DNA of 64,000 nt from NCBI GenBank assembly GCA_019745415.1, contig JAIETF010000028.1, forward strand, positions 1 to 64,000, read 5' to 3'. Under the pieces are notes generated by a model. The model was not told the DNA's origin. It searched no databases and was given only the letters and a program-made list of their open reading frames with translations. Below, piece by piece: positions 35,571 through 43,740 of this stretch. Position 1 is the first letter of the stretch. Every line of letters starts with the position of its first letter. The position numbers were made by a program, and so were the translations under genes. The DNA comes from Candidatus Obscuribacterales bacterium (GTDB lineage Bacteria; Cyanobacteriota; Vampirovibrionia; Obscuribacterales; Obscuribacteraceae).

Positions 35571-36245
35571 CTAGTTTGATACCAGATCTGATGGCATCAC
35601 TCTATAGACAAAATGCAGGATCTTTCTTGTGTGATAGGGAGACTGATCACGATAGATCCAATTTTTCGGGTCGGGGGGCGGTGTTTCGTGATACAGAAAA
35701 TAGAAGCTTATCTTCACAGGTTGATTGTCTGCATCGAAATTGGCACGAGCATAATATCTTGCCACCGAAGGAAAAAAGACTCTGTTCATTTCCACCGGCA
35801 AAAAGTGTGAAAAGATACTGCGCAACTTCTCATGAATAAAGCGCTCATGAACAGAAAGCAGCTCCATTCTGGGCACTTCTCTATACTTGAGCGTGCCGTC
35901 TGCAAACTCGATTACCAATAATGTATGGAAATTATATGTGCGCAGATCTGGACCAAAGAGACGCCAAAACTGCCTTAAGTTGAGAGGTGCAAAGACTGTT
36001 CTGATCTTGCGTCCCTCTTTATAGCTCAAGAAAGGAAGCTCTGAAATGCCCATAACTAGGACTATTGCAAGGAAAGAGAGAAGGACGGCGTTGTAGGAAA
36101 CATACTGAAAGTCTAAAGGACGTCTGCGGCGCACAGGCAGACTGGAAGCTGCTTTGAAACAATCTATATTAGATGAACCGGCACCAGCAGAGCCTTCAAC
36201 GTTTTCGTGAGAGTCATTTTCGCTATTGTAAATGCCCTTTTCCAC
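35571..36245 (-). CDS. HTTM companion protein (family A), divergent copy
   Basis: A 224-residue protein of the same uncharacterised family as those at 26057 and 36366. It has one transmembrane helix (about 50-68) and an extracytoplasmic domain with the shared blocks FWRLFGPDLR, ADGTLKYREVPRME, a basic helix, FFPSVARYYARANFDADNQP and HETPPPDPKNWIYRD. A GTG start with AAAGGG upstream is used. It is divergent from the companion at 36366, with a 120-base gap, and converges on the collagen-like gene. Both copies share the long PPPDxKxW block that the 26057 copy has in altered form, so these two are the closer pair. Confidence 0.7.
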   Translation of the reverse strand: MEKGIYNSENDSHENVEGSAGAGSSNIDCFKAASSLPVRRRRPLDFQYVSYNAVLLSFLAIVLVMGISELPFLSYKEGRKIRTVFAPLNLRQFWRLFGPDLRTYNFHTLLVIEFADGTLKYREVPRMELLSVHERFIHEKLRSIFSHFLPVEMNRVFFPSVARYYARANFDADNQPVKISFYFLYHETPPPDPKNWIYRDQSPYHTRKILHFVYRVMPSDLVSN

Positions 36246-36286
36246 AAAACCCTTTATTGCTTTAGAAACGCCTGTTTTCTGGGTAA

Positions 36287-36342
36287 GAAAGTGAGGTATG
36301 ATCAGAGCTCAAAAGGCAGACTACACTTAGAAACTCACTTTC
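36287..36342. promoter_or_regulatory. inverted repeat in the divergent companion promoter
   Basis: GAAAGTGAG (36287-36295) and CTCACTTTC (36334-36342) form a 9-base perfect inverted repeat in the 120-base gap between the divergent companion genes. It may be an operator or a leader structure controlling both. Confidence 0.35.
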
Positions 36343-36365
36343 CCACACTCTCATAATACAAGACT

Positions 36366-36992
36366 ATGAGCGAATGTACAGATAGCACAAAGAAGGCACC
36401 AGCTCCTCGCATTCGCAAGGCAAGTGAGTTTGAGCGCACAATTATCAGCCTTTACTTAGCGACCTTTTTCGTCGTTGTGATCGCTTGGCTCTTGCCTGAC
36501 AAAGTCTTTCCCGAAAAGTGGAAATTTACTCAGTACACCTGGCCTATCATGGCTTCAACTGGTTGGGTGCAATGCTGGAGTCTTTTCTCTCCTGAAGTTC
36601 GCGAAACAAATGTCCACTGCAATGCCTTCATTACTTTTAAAGACGGCACAAGCAAGCTTTATGAGTTTCCACGCACACAGAAAATGGATCTTCTCACCAA
36701 ATTCAAAAGAGAAAAAATGCGAAAGCTCTTTATCGACAATTTCGCCTGGCCTTCGGGGCGTCCATTCTATCCCAGTATCGCCCGTTTTATAGCAAGAGCA
36801 AATTATGACAAAGACAATCCACCAGATACGGTGACAATGTTCTTCCAATATCACGACACACCCCCACCAGACACAAAAAAGTGGGTGTATCGTGATGAAC
36901 TACCAGAACACACAGGAACAGGAATGCTACTCACCTATAAAGTTACCGCGCAAGATCTAGCAGGATTAGATGATGTCCAGTCAAGCAAGTAA
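36366..36992 (+). CDS. HTTM companion protein (family A), module 2
   Basis: A 208-residue protein with one transmembrane helix (about 27-47) and the family blocks SLFSPEVRETN, DGTSKLYEFPRTQKM, FYPSIARFIARANYDKDNPP and PPPDTKKWVYRDE. It overlaps the following HTTM-DCC gene by 23 bases, the same arrangement as the companion/HTTM pair in the first module. Strong similarity to the divergent 35571 gene indicates a duplication. Function is not known; a periplasmic substrate-binding or tethering role for the HTTM protein is an inference from context. Confidence 0.75.
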   Translation: MSECTDSTKKAPAPRIRKASEFERTIISLYLATFFVVVIAWLLPDKVFPEKWKFTQYTWPIMASTGWVQCWSLFSPEVRETNVHCNAFITFKDGTSKLYEFPRTQKMDLLTKFKREKMRKLFIDNFAWPSGRPFYPSIARFIARANYDKDNPPDTVTMFFQYHDTPPPDTKKWVYRDELPEHTGTGMLLTYKVTAQDLAGLDDVQSSK

Positions 36993-38340
36993 TTCGACAG
37001 ACAAGCAACTGCAAAGACCGCGGTGGCTGGAATACTGGGACCGTTTCTGGTTTGAACCGAGATCACCGGTTGCTATAGCTATTTTCCGCATACTATTTGG
37101 CTTGATCGTTCTAGAGAACCTGGTCATACATATTTGGCCTGATTTCGATATTTACTACAGCAAGAACAATCTTATTCCAATTAGAGACATGATTCCGCTC
37201 TATTGGCATAACGACCACATGTTCGACCTATTGCTTCTCTTTCCCAACGAAGACAAATATATCTACGCTTGTTTCTATGTGCTAGTCGGCGCGGCAGTCT
37301 GTATGACCTTAGGTCTCTTCACCCGCCTATCCAGTTGGCTTGTTTTTCTTTTGATGATGTCGTTTGGTCATCATTTCGAACTCAACCAAAACGCCGGGGA
37401 CAACTATATTCGCATCACCGCTATGTGCCTGGCAATGAGTAACTGCGGCGACGCTCTTTCAATCGATGCGGTGCTCAAATCGCTCAAGCAAGACTGGAGG
37501 AAAACCGGTTTTCAACCTGTCTACAGCGCTCCTTGGGCCCAGAGATTGATTCAGTTGCAATTGATGATTGCCTATATGCATACTTGGCTTTGCAAGATAG
37601 AAGGCGCTCGCTGGAATGACGGTACGGCTGTCTATTATGCAGTACGTTACGATGACATCATACGTTTTCCGATTCCCCATTTTCTTGATCAGCTCTGGTT
37701 TTATCAGTTATCAACCTGGGGGACTCTCTTTGTTGAATTCATAATTTGGAACCTGATATGGTGGAAACCGGCTCGCTACTGGGTGATGCTCACCGGTGTT
37801 CTGCTTCACCTTGGTATCGAATACTTTATGAATCTGCCCATGTTCGAGTGGACTTTTATGTTCACCTACATATTGTTCATTGATCCGGAAGACATGACCA
37901 AACTTTGGAACAAGCTGAAAGCTTGGGTTGAAGCGAAGTTTGGTCCACCTCAAGTTGTAGTTTTTGACAGTGCTAATCTTGCCTGCGTTAAATATATCGG
38001 CTTCCTGCATCGCATGGACATACTCGGGCGCCTCAAGCCGGTAGACGGCAGAGCCCCCGAGAACAAAGAGTTCTTGGCAGAATCCGGTGCTGAGAATATT
38101 GATGGTCAAGTCATGTACTATGACGGCAACAAAAAATGGCTCACCGGTTTCGATGCATTCCGCGCAGCAGTTATTTCTTCACCGCTTCTGTTTCCACTCG
38201 GGGTCTTGGGCAGTATTCCGGTCATCTCGCTGCCAGTCTCAATGCTTTATGCCTTTTTTACTGCCACTTCAGGCTATTGGTTCGGCATGAATAAATCAAA
38301 GGCAACTGCAGAAATTGTCAGCGGAGGTGCCGCCACATGA
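36970..38340 (+). CDS. HTTM protein fused to a degenerate DCC (DUF393)-like domain
   Basis: A 456-residue protein. Residues about 20-310 are an HTTM domain with the N-terminal WDRFWFEPRSPVAIAIFRILFG block and the central HHFELNQNAGDNYIRITAMCLAMS and QLMIAYMHTWLCKIEGARWNDGTAVYYA segments. Residues about 330-440 resemble the DCC/DUF393 thiol-disulfide domain (VVVFDSANLACVKYIGFLHRMD, then MYYDGNKKWLTGFDAFRA), but the usual Asp-x-x-Cys-x-x-Cys start keeps only one Cys. The HTTM-DCC combination is known in other bacteria. It overlaps its companion by 23 bases and the TPR gene by 4 (ATGA). Confidence 0.82.
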   Translation: MMSSQASNSTDKQLQRPRWLEYWDRFWFEPRSPVAIAIFRILFGLIVLENLVIHIWPDFDIYYSKNNLIPIRDMIPLYWHNDHMFDLLLLFPNEDKYIYACFYVLVGAAVCMTLGLFTRLSSWLVFLLMMSFGHHFELNQNAGDNYIRITAMCLAMSNCGDALSIDAVLKSLKQDWRKTGFQPVYSAPWAQRLIQLQLMIAYMHTWLCKIEGARWNDGTAVYYAVRYDDIIRFPIPHFLDQLWFYQLSTWGTLFVEFIIWNLIWWKPARYWVMLTGVLLHLGIEYFMNLPMFEWTFMFTYILFIDPEDMTKLWNKLKAWVEAKFGPPQVVVFDSANLACVKYIGFLHRMDILGRLKPVDGRAPENKEFLAESGAENIDGQVMYYDGNKKWLTGFDAFRAAVISSPLLFPLGVLGSIPVISLPVSMLYAFFTATSGYWFGMNKSKATAEIVSGGAAT

Positions 38341-39080
38341 AGAAAGTATTTGCCATGCAAGTATTTTTTGTCATTGCCGTATTTGCCATCGTAATTGGTG
38401 CTACTTTTCCCAGTCGTTATCAATCGATCGAATACCAAAAAAACAATCGCTATGACGACCAAGTCAAAAACCAATTGGAACTGGCCCAGCTTCGTTACCA
38501 AAAGATCTTGGGCGATCCGGATCATAAAGTGAGCGATGTCTGGACTGCTAGAGATACGCTTGTTGATTGTCTTTGGGAAAGTCAACGTTTTGACGAAGCA
38601 ATCAAACTTCTCACTCAGCAAATGGCTGAGACCTGGCCCTTGAAACAAAATCAATATAACCATGCTTGGGCTGAGACCAGCCGCAAACTGGGCGATGTAC
38701 ATAGAGATGCCTTCCAAATCGAGGCTGCTATTGTGGTTTATCAAAGTGTCTTGGACCACGACAAACAATATCTCAAAGCTGATGATCCACTCATTGCTAG
38801 AGACCTCAATAATCTAGCCATGGCCCTCTATATGCGCGGTTCAGCCTTCGAAGAGAAAGACAAACGCAATCAAGAATTTGCCAAAGCGGAAAGCTACCTG
38901 AAGCAAGGCTTGGAGATTCTCAAAAAGAACAATATAGAAAAGAGCACAAAAGCCTCCTCAGTTTATTGGAATCTCTATTTGGTAGTGAGAGACCAAGACA
39001 AAATAGAAGAAGCTGAAGGTTATCGAAGCACCGCCCTGGCAATTGACAAGAGCATGAATCGAGTTTGCCGAGAGCCCTGA
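38337..39080 (+). CDS. TPR protein of the second HTTM module
   Basis: A 247-residue protein with a hydrophobic N-terminal helix (about 6-24), then TPR-like helix pairs (SQRFDEAIKLLTQQMAETWP, HRDAFQIEAAIVVYQSVLDHD, LNNLAMALYMRGSAFEEKD, and AESYLKQGLEILKK). It is translationally coupled to the HTTM-DCC gene by an ATGA overlap. Its likely location is the periplasmic side of the membrane, where it would scaffold the module. A TPR lipoprotein heads the first module, so a TPR partner is common to both. Confidence 0.75.
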   Translation: MKKVFAMQVFFVIAVFAIVIGATFPSRYQSIEYQKNNRYDDQVKNQLELAQLRYQKILGDPDHKVSDVWTARDTLVDCLWESQRFDEAIKLLTQQMAETWPLKQNQYNHAWAETSRKLGDVHRDAFQIEAAIVVYQSVLDHDKQYLKADDPLIARDLNNLAMALYMRGSAFEEKDKRNQEFAKAESYLKQGLEILKKNNIEKSTKASSVYWNLYLVVRDQDKIEEAEGYRSTALAIDKSMNRVCREP

Positions 39081-39383
39081 TAGTAAACTTGATAGCGACA
39101 CTGGTCCCCTGTCTCAAATTTAATCTGGACAAAGGTTTCGAGCAACCAAGGCAACTCCGGAAGCAAAATATGTTCACTATTTTGCACTAGACTGGGCTCG
39201 GAGCAGTTCTCCACTATAATTATGGGGTACGAGTTATGGCGCTAAGTCACCCGATTGGGGGATATTTTCAAGGCTAAGCCGATTAATTCACTGATTCTTT
39301 CACTTTACGAACCTATCGGCCCATGACATACTGATATTAGGTACGGCGGTAGTGAAATTCATATATCAAAAGGACGGTGCTGA
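39081..39383. other. intergenic region before the signalling cluster
   Basis: No gene was found in these 303 bases. A perfect TATAAT at 39215-39220 has no good -35 at 17 bases. AAAAGGA precedes the ATG at 39384. The sequence has no strong stem-loop. Confidence 0.5.
39215..39220 (+). promoter_or_regulatory. candidate -10 element
   Basis: TATAAT matches the consensus fully, about 165 bases before the receiver-kinase gene. The -35 region is poor, so an activator or another start site may be used. Confidence 0.35.
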
Positions 39384-40718
39384 ATGTCTTCAGACACCAT
39401 TTCTGTGCTGATCGCGGAAGATGAAGCCGTGACCAGACTGGGTATGAAATTTGCGCTCAAGACCTTTCCAGATGTGGAACTGGTGGCCGAGAGCGCAGAC
39501 GGGGTCAGTGCCATTTTGCAGGCACTGGCTACCAAGCCGAGCATAATCTTAATGGACATAGGCTTGCCCAAAGTAGACGGTATTACGGCTGCTCGCAAAG
39601 TCAAAGAAGCTCTTCCCAAAACCAAAGTGATCGTCTTTACCGGCGCCGAAGACGCCGATCTAATGGACTCAGCCTTCAAAGCCGGCGTCGATGGCTATTG
39701 TCTCAAGAAAATGTCGGGGGAAGATCTCTATTCGGCAATCAAGCTGGTCAACTCAGGTGAAAAATATATTGCCCGCGAACTGCGCAGCACTTCTAAAGAA
39801 CAAGAGAAGCATCAAAGCAAGAGAGAAGGTCTGGCCAACGAACTACTGAAAGAACAGATGGCCAGCGGCTCTCAAAACACCATCATCGGTGAGCGCTACC
39901 AGGTAGAAAAAGTCTTGGGCCGAGGCGGCATGGGCATTGTCTACAAGGGCCGCCATATATTCATGAACAGGTCGGTAGCCATAAAGATTCTGCATCCCGA
40001 GTTGGCGGCCGATGCAGCTGTGGTGGCACGCTTCCGGCATGAGGCCAGTACACTCAGTCAATTCAATCATCCCAATTTGATTTCGGTTTTTGATTTTGGT
40101 GTGACCAAGTTGGGTGAACCCTTCATGGTTATGGATTTCTGCCAAGGCAAAAGTTTAGAGACCCTTATCAGCATTCGAGGCAAACTCAAGGCAAAAGATT
40201 GTATTCCCTTATACCTACAGGTTTGCGAGGCACTAAAACTGGTGCACCAAGCCGGTATATTGCATCGAGATTTAAAGCCAGGCAATCTCATTCTCACAGA
40301 AGAAGGTCACATAAAGGTCGTCGACTTTGGGCTCTGCAAGAGTTTCGACGGCATGGAACGCCTGGTAAAGCTGACTTGTACAGGAGAGGTAGTCGGGTCT
40401 CCTTCTTATATGAGTCCAGAACAGTGCATGGGCAAATGCCTGGATGAAAGAAGCGACATCTATTCATTAGGCATATCGATGTACGAAACACTGACTGGAG
40501 AACTCCCCTTTCAAGCTGATTCATACTACGAAATCTTGAACATGCATATCAGAGGAACCGCTCCGCGGGAACCTTTGCTTATGGCATGTGTGCCACCGGT
40601 TATGGAAGAAATTGTCTATAAATGCATCGATAAAGATCCCTATGCTCGCTATCAATCAGCCGATGAACTTTCTCAAGCTCTGATTAAAGCCAGCGTCTAT
40701 CTAGAGCAAAAAGTTTGA
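39384..40718 (+). CDS. receiver domain-Ser/Thr kinase fusion
   Basis: A 444-residue signalling protein. Residues 5-125 are a response-regulator receiver with acidic pair E12-D13 and phospho-acceptor D58 (ILMDIGLP). A linker follows, then a Hanks-type kinase (about 170-440) with glycine loop GRGGMGIVYKG, catalytic Lys in SVAIKIL, HRDLKPGN catalytic loop and DFG. The kinase is complete, so phosphorylation of the receiver by a histidine kinase may control Ser/Thr phosphorylation of other proteins. AAAAGGA precedes the ATG. It is followed after 25 bases by the hybrid histidine kinase, which is the natural donor candidate. Confidence 0.9.
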   Translation: MSSDTISVLIAEDEAVTRLGMKFALKTFPDVELVAESADGVSAILQALATKPSIILMDIGLPKVDGITAARKVKEALPKTKVIVFTGAEDADLMDSAFKAGVDGYCLKKMSGEDLYSAIKLVNSGEKYIARELRSTSKEQEKHQSKREGLANELLKEQMASGSQNTIIGERYQVEKVLGRGGMGIVYKGRHIFMNRSVAIKILHPELAADAAVVARFRHEASTLSQFNHPNLISVFDFGVTKLGEPFMVMDFCQGKSLETLISIRGKLKAKDCIPLYLQVCEALKLVHQAGILHRDLKPGNLILTEEGHIKVVDFGLCKSFDGMERLVKLTCTGEVVGSPSYMSPEQCMGKCLDERSDIYSLGISMYETLTGELPFQADSYYEILNMHIRGTAPREPLLMACVPPVMEEIVYKCIDKDPYARYQSADELSQALIKASVYLEQKV

Positions 40719-40743
40719 TAAGCGAAAGCAAAGCCTTGAAATA

Positions 40744-43740
40744 ATGACTGAATTCAACAAAAGATTATTAAAGCTGCTGAGAAAGCCTATCTGGAATGTT
40801 CTAGAGAAGAGCCGCGACCGCGGTTTTTCAGATGGACTGCGCAATCATCTCATACAACTCATGCTTTTGGCGGAAGAAGAAACTACCAGCTTGCAAGATC
40901 TGAAGAGCAATTTCGCCCCCTTTATAAAGCTAATTGAATATTCGCCGACCTTTCTATTTATCAGCGACAGCAAAGGAGAAGCAGTCTATATAAATGAGCG
41001 CTTTTCAGAATACACCGGTCTGGAAATAAGCGCTTCTCTAGGCTCAGGCTGGCTTGCGGCAGTGGATATCAGAGACCGGCAGATGGTGCAGGATTCATGG
41101 TTGGAAGCCGTAGCTACCGGGAATCCTTTTGAACTGGAATTTCGCATCAAATCTGGTTACGATCAGCATAGCCGGTGGTATCTTACTCGCGCACTGCCCT
41201 ATGTTGACCCTAAGGGCAATATCACTAAATGGTTCGGCACCTGCACCGAGATAAATACCCAGAAAAAACTGAAGGAAGAATTAGCGCAAAAGGTCTTGAC
41301 CCTCTCTAATCTGGTCAAAGAAAACCAACGGTCTAAAGACAAACTGGCTGAAAGCGAAAAGGTCTTTCGCATAGTCTGTGAGACTTCGCCGCATTTAATT
41401 GCTAAAGTCTCAAACGAAGGAAAGATTGCCTATTGTAACGGGCGCTTTCAGCACTATACGGGTTTTAGCGAAAGCGATAAGTTTTGGCAAGAAATAGTCC
41501 ACTCGGAAGATCTCGATAAATTCGAAAGAATCTGGGAGCAGTCGATGAGAGAAAAAACACCGCTTGATTTAGAGGTGAGACTGCGCAACAAACAAGGTCA
41601 ATTTCGTTGGCATCTAATTAGAGGGCTGCCTGTGCAAGAAACAGCCAGCGATTGGTGCCTGACCTGCACCGATATGGAGTCGCAGCATAACTTGATGACC
41701 GCTCTTTCTAAAGCAAAGGAGAGTGCCGAAGAAGCCTCGCGACTAAAGTCGTCCTTCGTGGCTAACATTTCTCACGAATTGAAAACACCCCTTAACGGCG
41801 TTTTGGGTATGACTCAATTGCTCTTGGCTATGGAACTGCCTGAGACAGCACGTGAATATTTGAGCGTAGTTGCCGAAGCAGGACAAAGTTTGCTTGGAGT
41901 CATTAACGATGTGCTGGATTTCTCCAAAATAGAAGCTGGCAAACTTGAACTTATCTTAGAACCTCATTCACTCAAGGCACTGATCGATGGCACCGCCAAT
42001 GTTGTAGCCCCGCAAGCGGAAGGCAAGCAACTCTTCTTTCTTACCTATTTAGATCCCTTCCTGCCCGAAACATTAGTTTTAGACGGACAGAGAACTAGAC
42101 AGGTGCTCTTCAATCTTCTCAGTAATGCAATCAAGTTCACCGAAATTGGCGGTATCGTTCTTAGTGCCACCATGGTAAGTGAAGACGAAAAAACTTGCAC
42201 AGTCCGTTTCTCGGTGATGGATTCGGGTATTGGTATATCACCCGAAATAAGACAGAGAGTCTTTGAGCCCTTTGTGCAAGACACTTCTATAGAGGGCTTC
42301 AAGAGCGGCACCGGTCTTGGTCTGAGCATCTCGCAAAATCTAGTTGAACTAATGGGCGGTACTCTAGATATTGAAAGCGAACCAGGTAACGGCTCTGATT
42401 TCAGCTTCACGGTAAAATTAACCAAGGCGGTAAATACTGCACCATCAACGATATCACCACTTTTAGATATGCGGAATCTCTTCGGCAAGACGATCATTCT
42501 AGTAGGCCGCAGCCGCCATATGACCGAGCGCCTGGCTCGTTACCTGGGAAATGTCGGGCTGAAAGTAAGAGCCCAAACTACAGCCACACCTTGGGCTCAA
42601 GTCAATTGTCTTCTAGAGGAAGAAAATACACGTGCGCAAGAGGCCTATCTTATAAGTATGGGAAAAATTCCCAAACAATGGCTGAGAGATAAAGCCTTTC
42701 TAGAATGTCGCTTCAAAAAAGTGATCATAATCAATGACCCGATTATGAGTCTGGATTTGCACAGAAATAATCACCCCGACTGTGTCTATCTCACCTGCCC
42801 GGTGAAATTCACACATCTCTTAGCGGCCTTGAAAGGCGTAGAAATACAGGCAATTTCTGCTGGACAACCGGCAGACAGATCGGGGCGCCGCAGCGAACCT
42901 AATGCTGATTTTGGACATAATAAAGGAGAGAGATTAGCCTTAATCGCCGATGATAGCCCCATTAACTTGAGAGTGGCAAAACTCTTGCTGATGCAACTGG
43001 GCATTAATGCCGATACAGCGGCAAGCGGTCAAGAAGCTATTTCACTGGCAGCGCAGAAAGACTATGACATTATCTTTCTAGATTGCCAGATGCCGGGTAT
43101 GGACGGCTTTGAGACCTGCAAAGAAATTAGAGAAGATCAGGCGGCAAAAAGCCGCTGGACTCCAATCATAGCAGTCACAGCCAGTGCCTTTAGCCTGGTC
43201 AAAGAAAAGTTCAGTAAAGCAGGCATGGACGATTTTCTGCCCAAGCCGATCATATCTGAGAATGTTGTCAATCTCTTGAACAAATGGCTTGATGACGGAC
43301 ATTTCAATTTACCGCCCCAACCAAGATTAGCAGCTATAACAGTAATGAACGAAGACACCACGGCAAGTGATATCTATGAAAATCAACTTGACTTAGCCAA
43401 GCTCTCAAAAAACTACGGGCCAGAGCATGTACAACTCTTGCAGTTATTCAAAGAGCAGGGGCGAGACTATACCAGACAAATAAAGGAAGCCCTGCAACTA
43501 GGAGACTTTGCCCAGGCTGCCGACCGTGCCCACGGCTTCAAAGGGGTTTGCGCCACAGTGCAGGCCCAGCATCTGCAGCAATTGCTGAAAGATTTAGAAG
43601 AAGAGTTGCGTCAAGGAAAAGTAGGCACGTCAACAATATTGCTGGGCTCAGTCTCGGCTAATTTGTCCAGCTTCCTAGAAGAAATTGAAATATATCTGGC
43701 TAATGCTAAAAGCAAGTCTCACTCAGATAAGACTTTTTAA
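40744..43740 (+). CDS. hybrid histidine kinase, PAS-PAS-HisKA-HATPase-receiver-HPt
   Basis: A 998-residue cytoplasmic sensor without transmembrane helices. Two PAS domains (about 60-185 and 205-325) precede HisKA with phosphorylated H344 (SHELKTPLNG) and a HATPase with an N-box and GTGLGLSI. A degenerate receiver-like stretch (about 575-700) lacks the Asp pattern. A full receiver follows with D780 (FLDCQMPGMDG), and an HPt domain carries H930 (RAHGFKG). The order allows an internal phosphorelay, which could pass phosphate to the neighbouring receiver-kinase fusions. It converges on the second fusion gene with an 18-base overlap. Confidence 0.9.
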   Translation: MTEFNKRLLKLLRKPIWNVLEKSRDRGFSDGLRNHLIQLMLLAEEETTSLQDLKSNFAPFIKLIEYSPTFLFISDSKGEAVYINERFSEYTGLEISASLGSGWLAAVDIRDRQMVQDSWLEAVATGNPFELEFRIKSGYDQHSRWYLTRALPYVDPKGNITKWFGTCTEINTQKKLKEELAQKVLTLSNLVKENQRSKDKLAESEKVFRIVCETSPHLIAKVSNEGKIAYCNGRFQHYTGFSESDKFWQEIVHSEDLDKFERIWEQSMREKTPLDLEVRLRNKQGQFRWHLIRGLPVQETASDWCLTCTDMESQHNLMTALSKAKESAEEASRLKSSFVANISHELKTPLNGVLGMTQLLLAMELPETAREYLSVVAEAGQSLLGVINDVLDFSKIEAGKLELILEPHSLKALIDGTANVVAPQAEGKQLFFLTYLDPFLPETLVLDGQRTRQVLFNLLSNAIKFTEIGGIVLSATMVSEDEKTCTVRFSVMDSGIGISPEIRQRVFEPFVQDTSIEGFKSGTGLGLSISQNLVELMGGTLDIESEPGNGSDFSFTVKLTKAVNTAPSTISPLLDMRNLFGKTIILVGRSRHMTERLARYLGNVGLKVRAQTTATPWAQVNCLLEEENTRAQEAYLISMGKIPKQWLRDKAFLECRFKKVIIINDPIMSLDLHRNNHPDCVYLTCPVKFTHLLAALKGVEIQAISAGQPADRSGRRSEPNADFGHNKGERLALIADDSPINLRVAKLLLMQLGINADTAASGQEAISLAAQKDYDIIFLDCQMPGMDGFETCKEIREDQAAKSRWTPIIAVTASAFSLVKEKFSKAGMDDFLPKPIISENVVNLLNKWLDDGHFNLPPQPRLAAITVMNEDTTASDIYENQLDLAKLSKNYGPEHVQLLQLFKEQGRDYTRQIKEALQLGDFAQAADRAHGFKGVCATVQAQHLQQLLKDLEEELRQGKVGTSTILLGSVSANLSSFLEEIEIYLANAKSKSHSDKTF

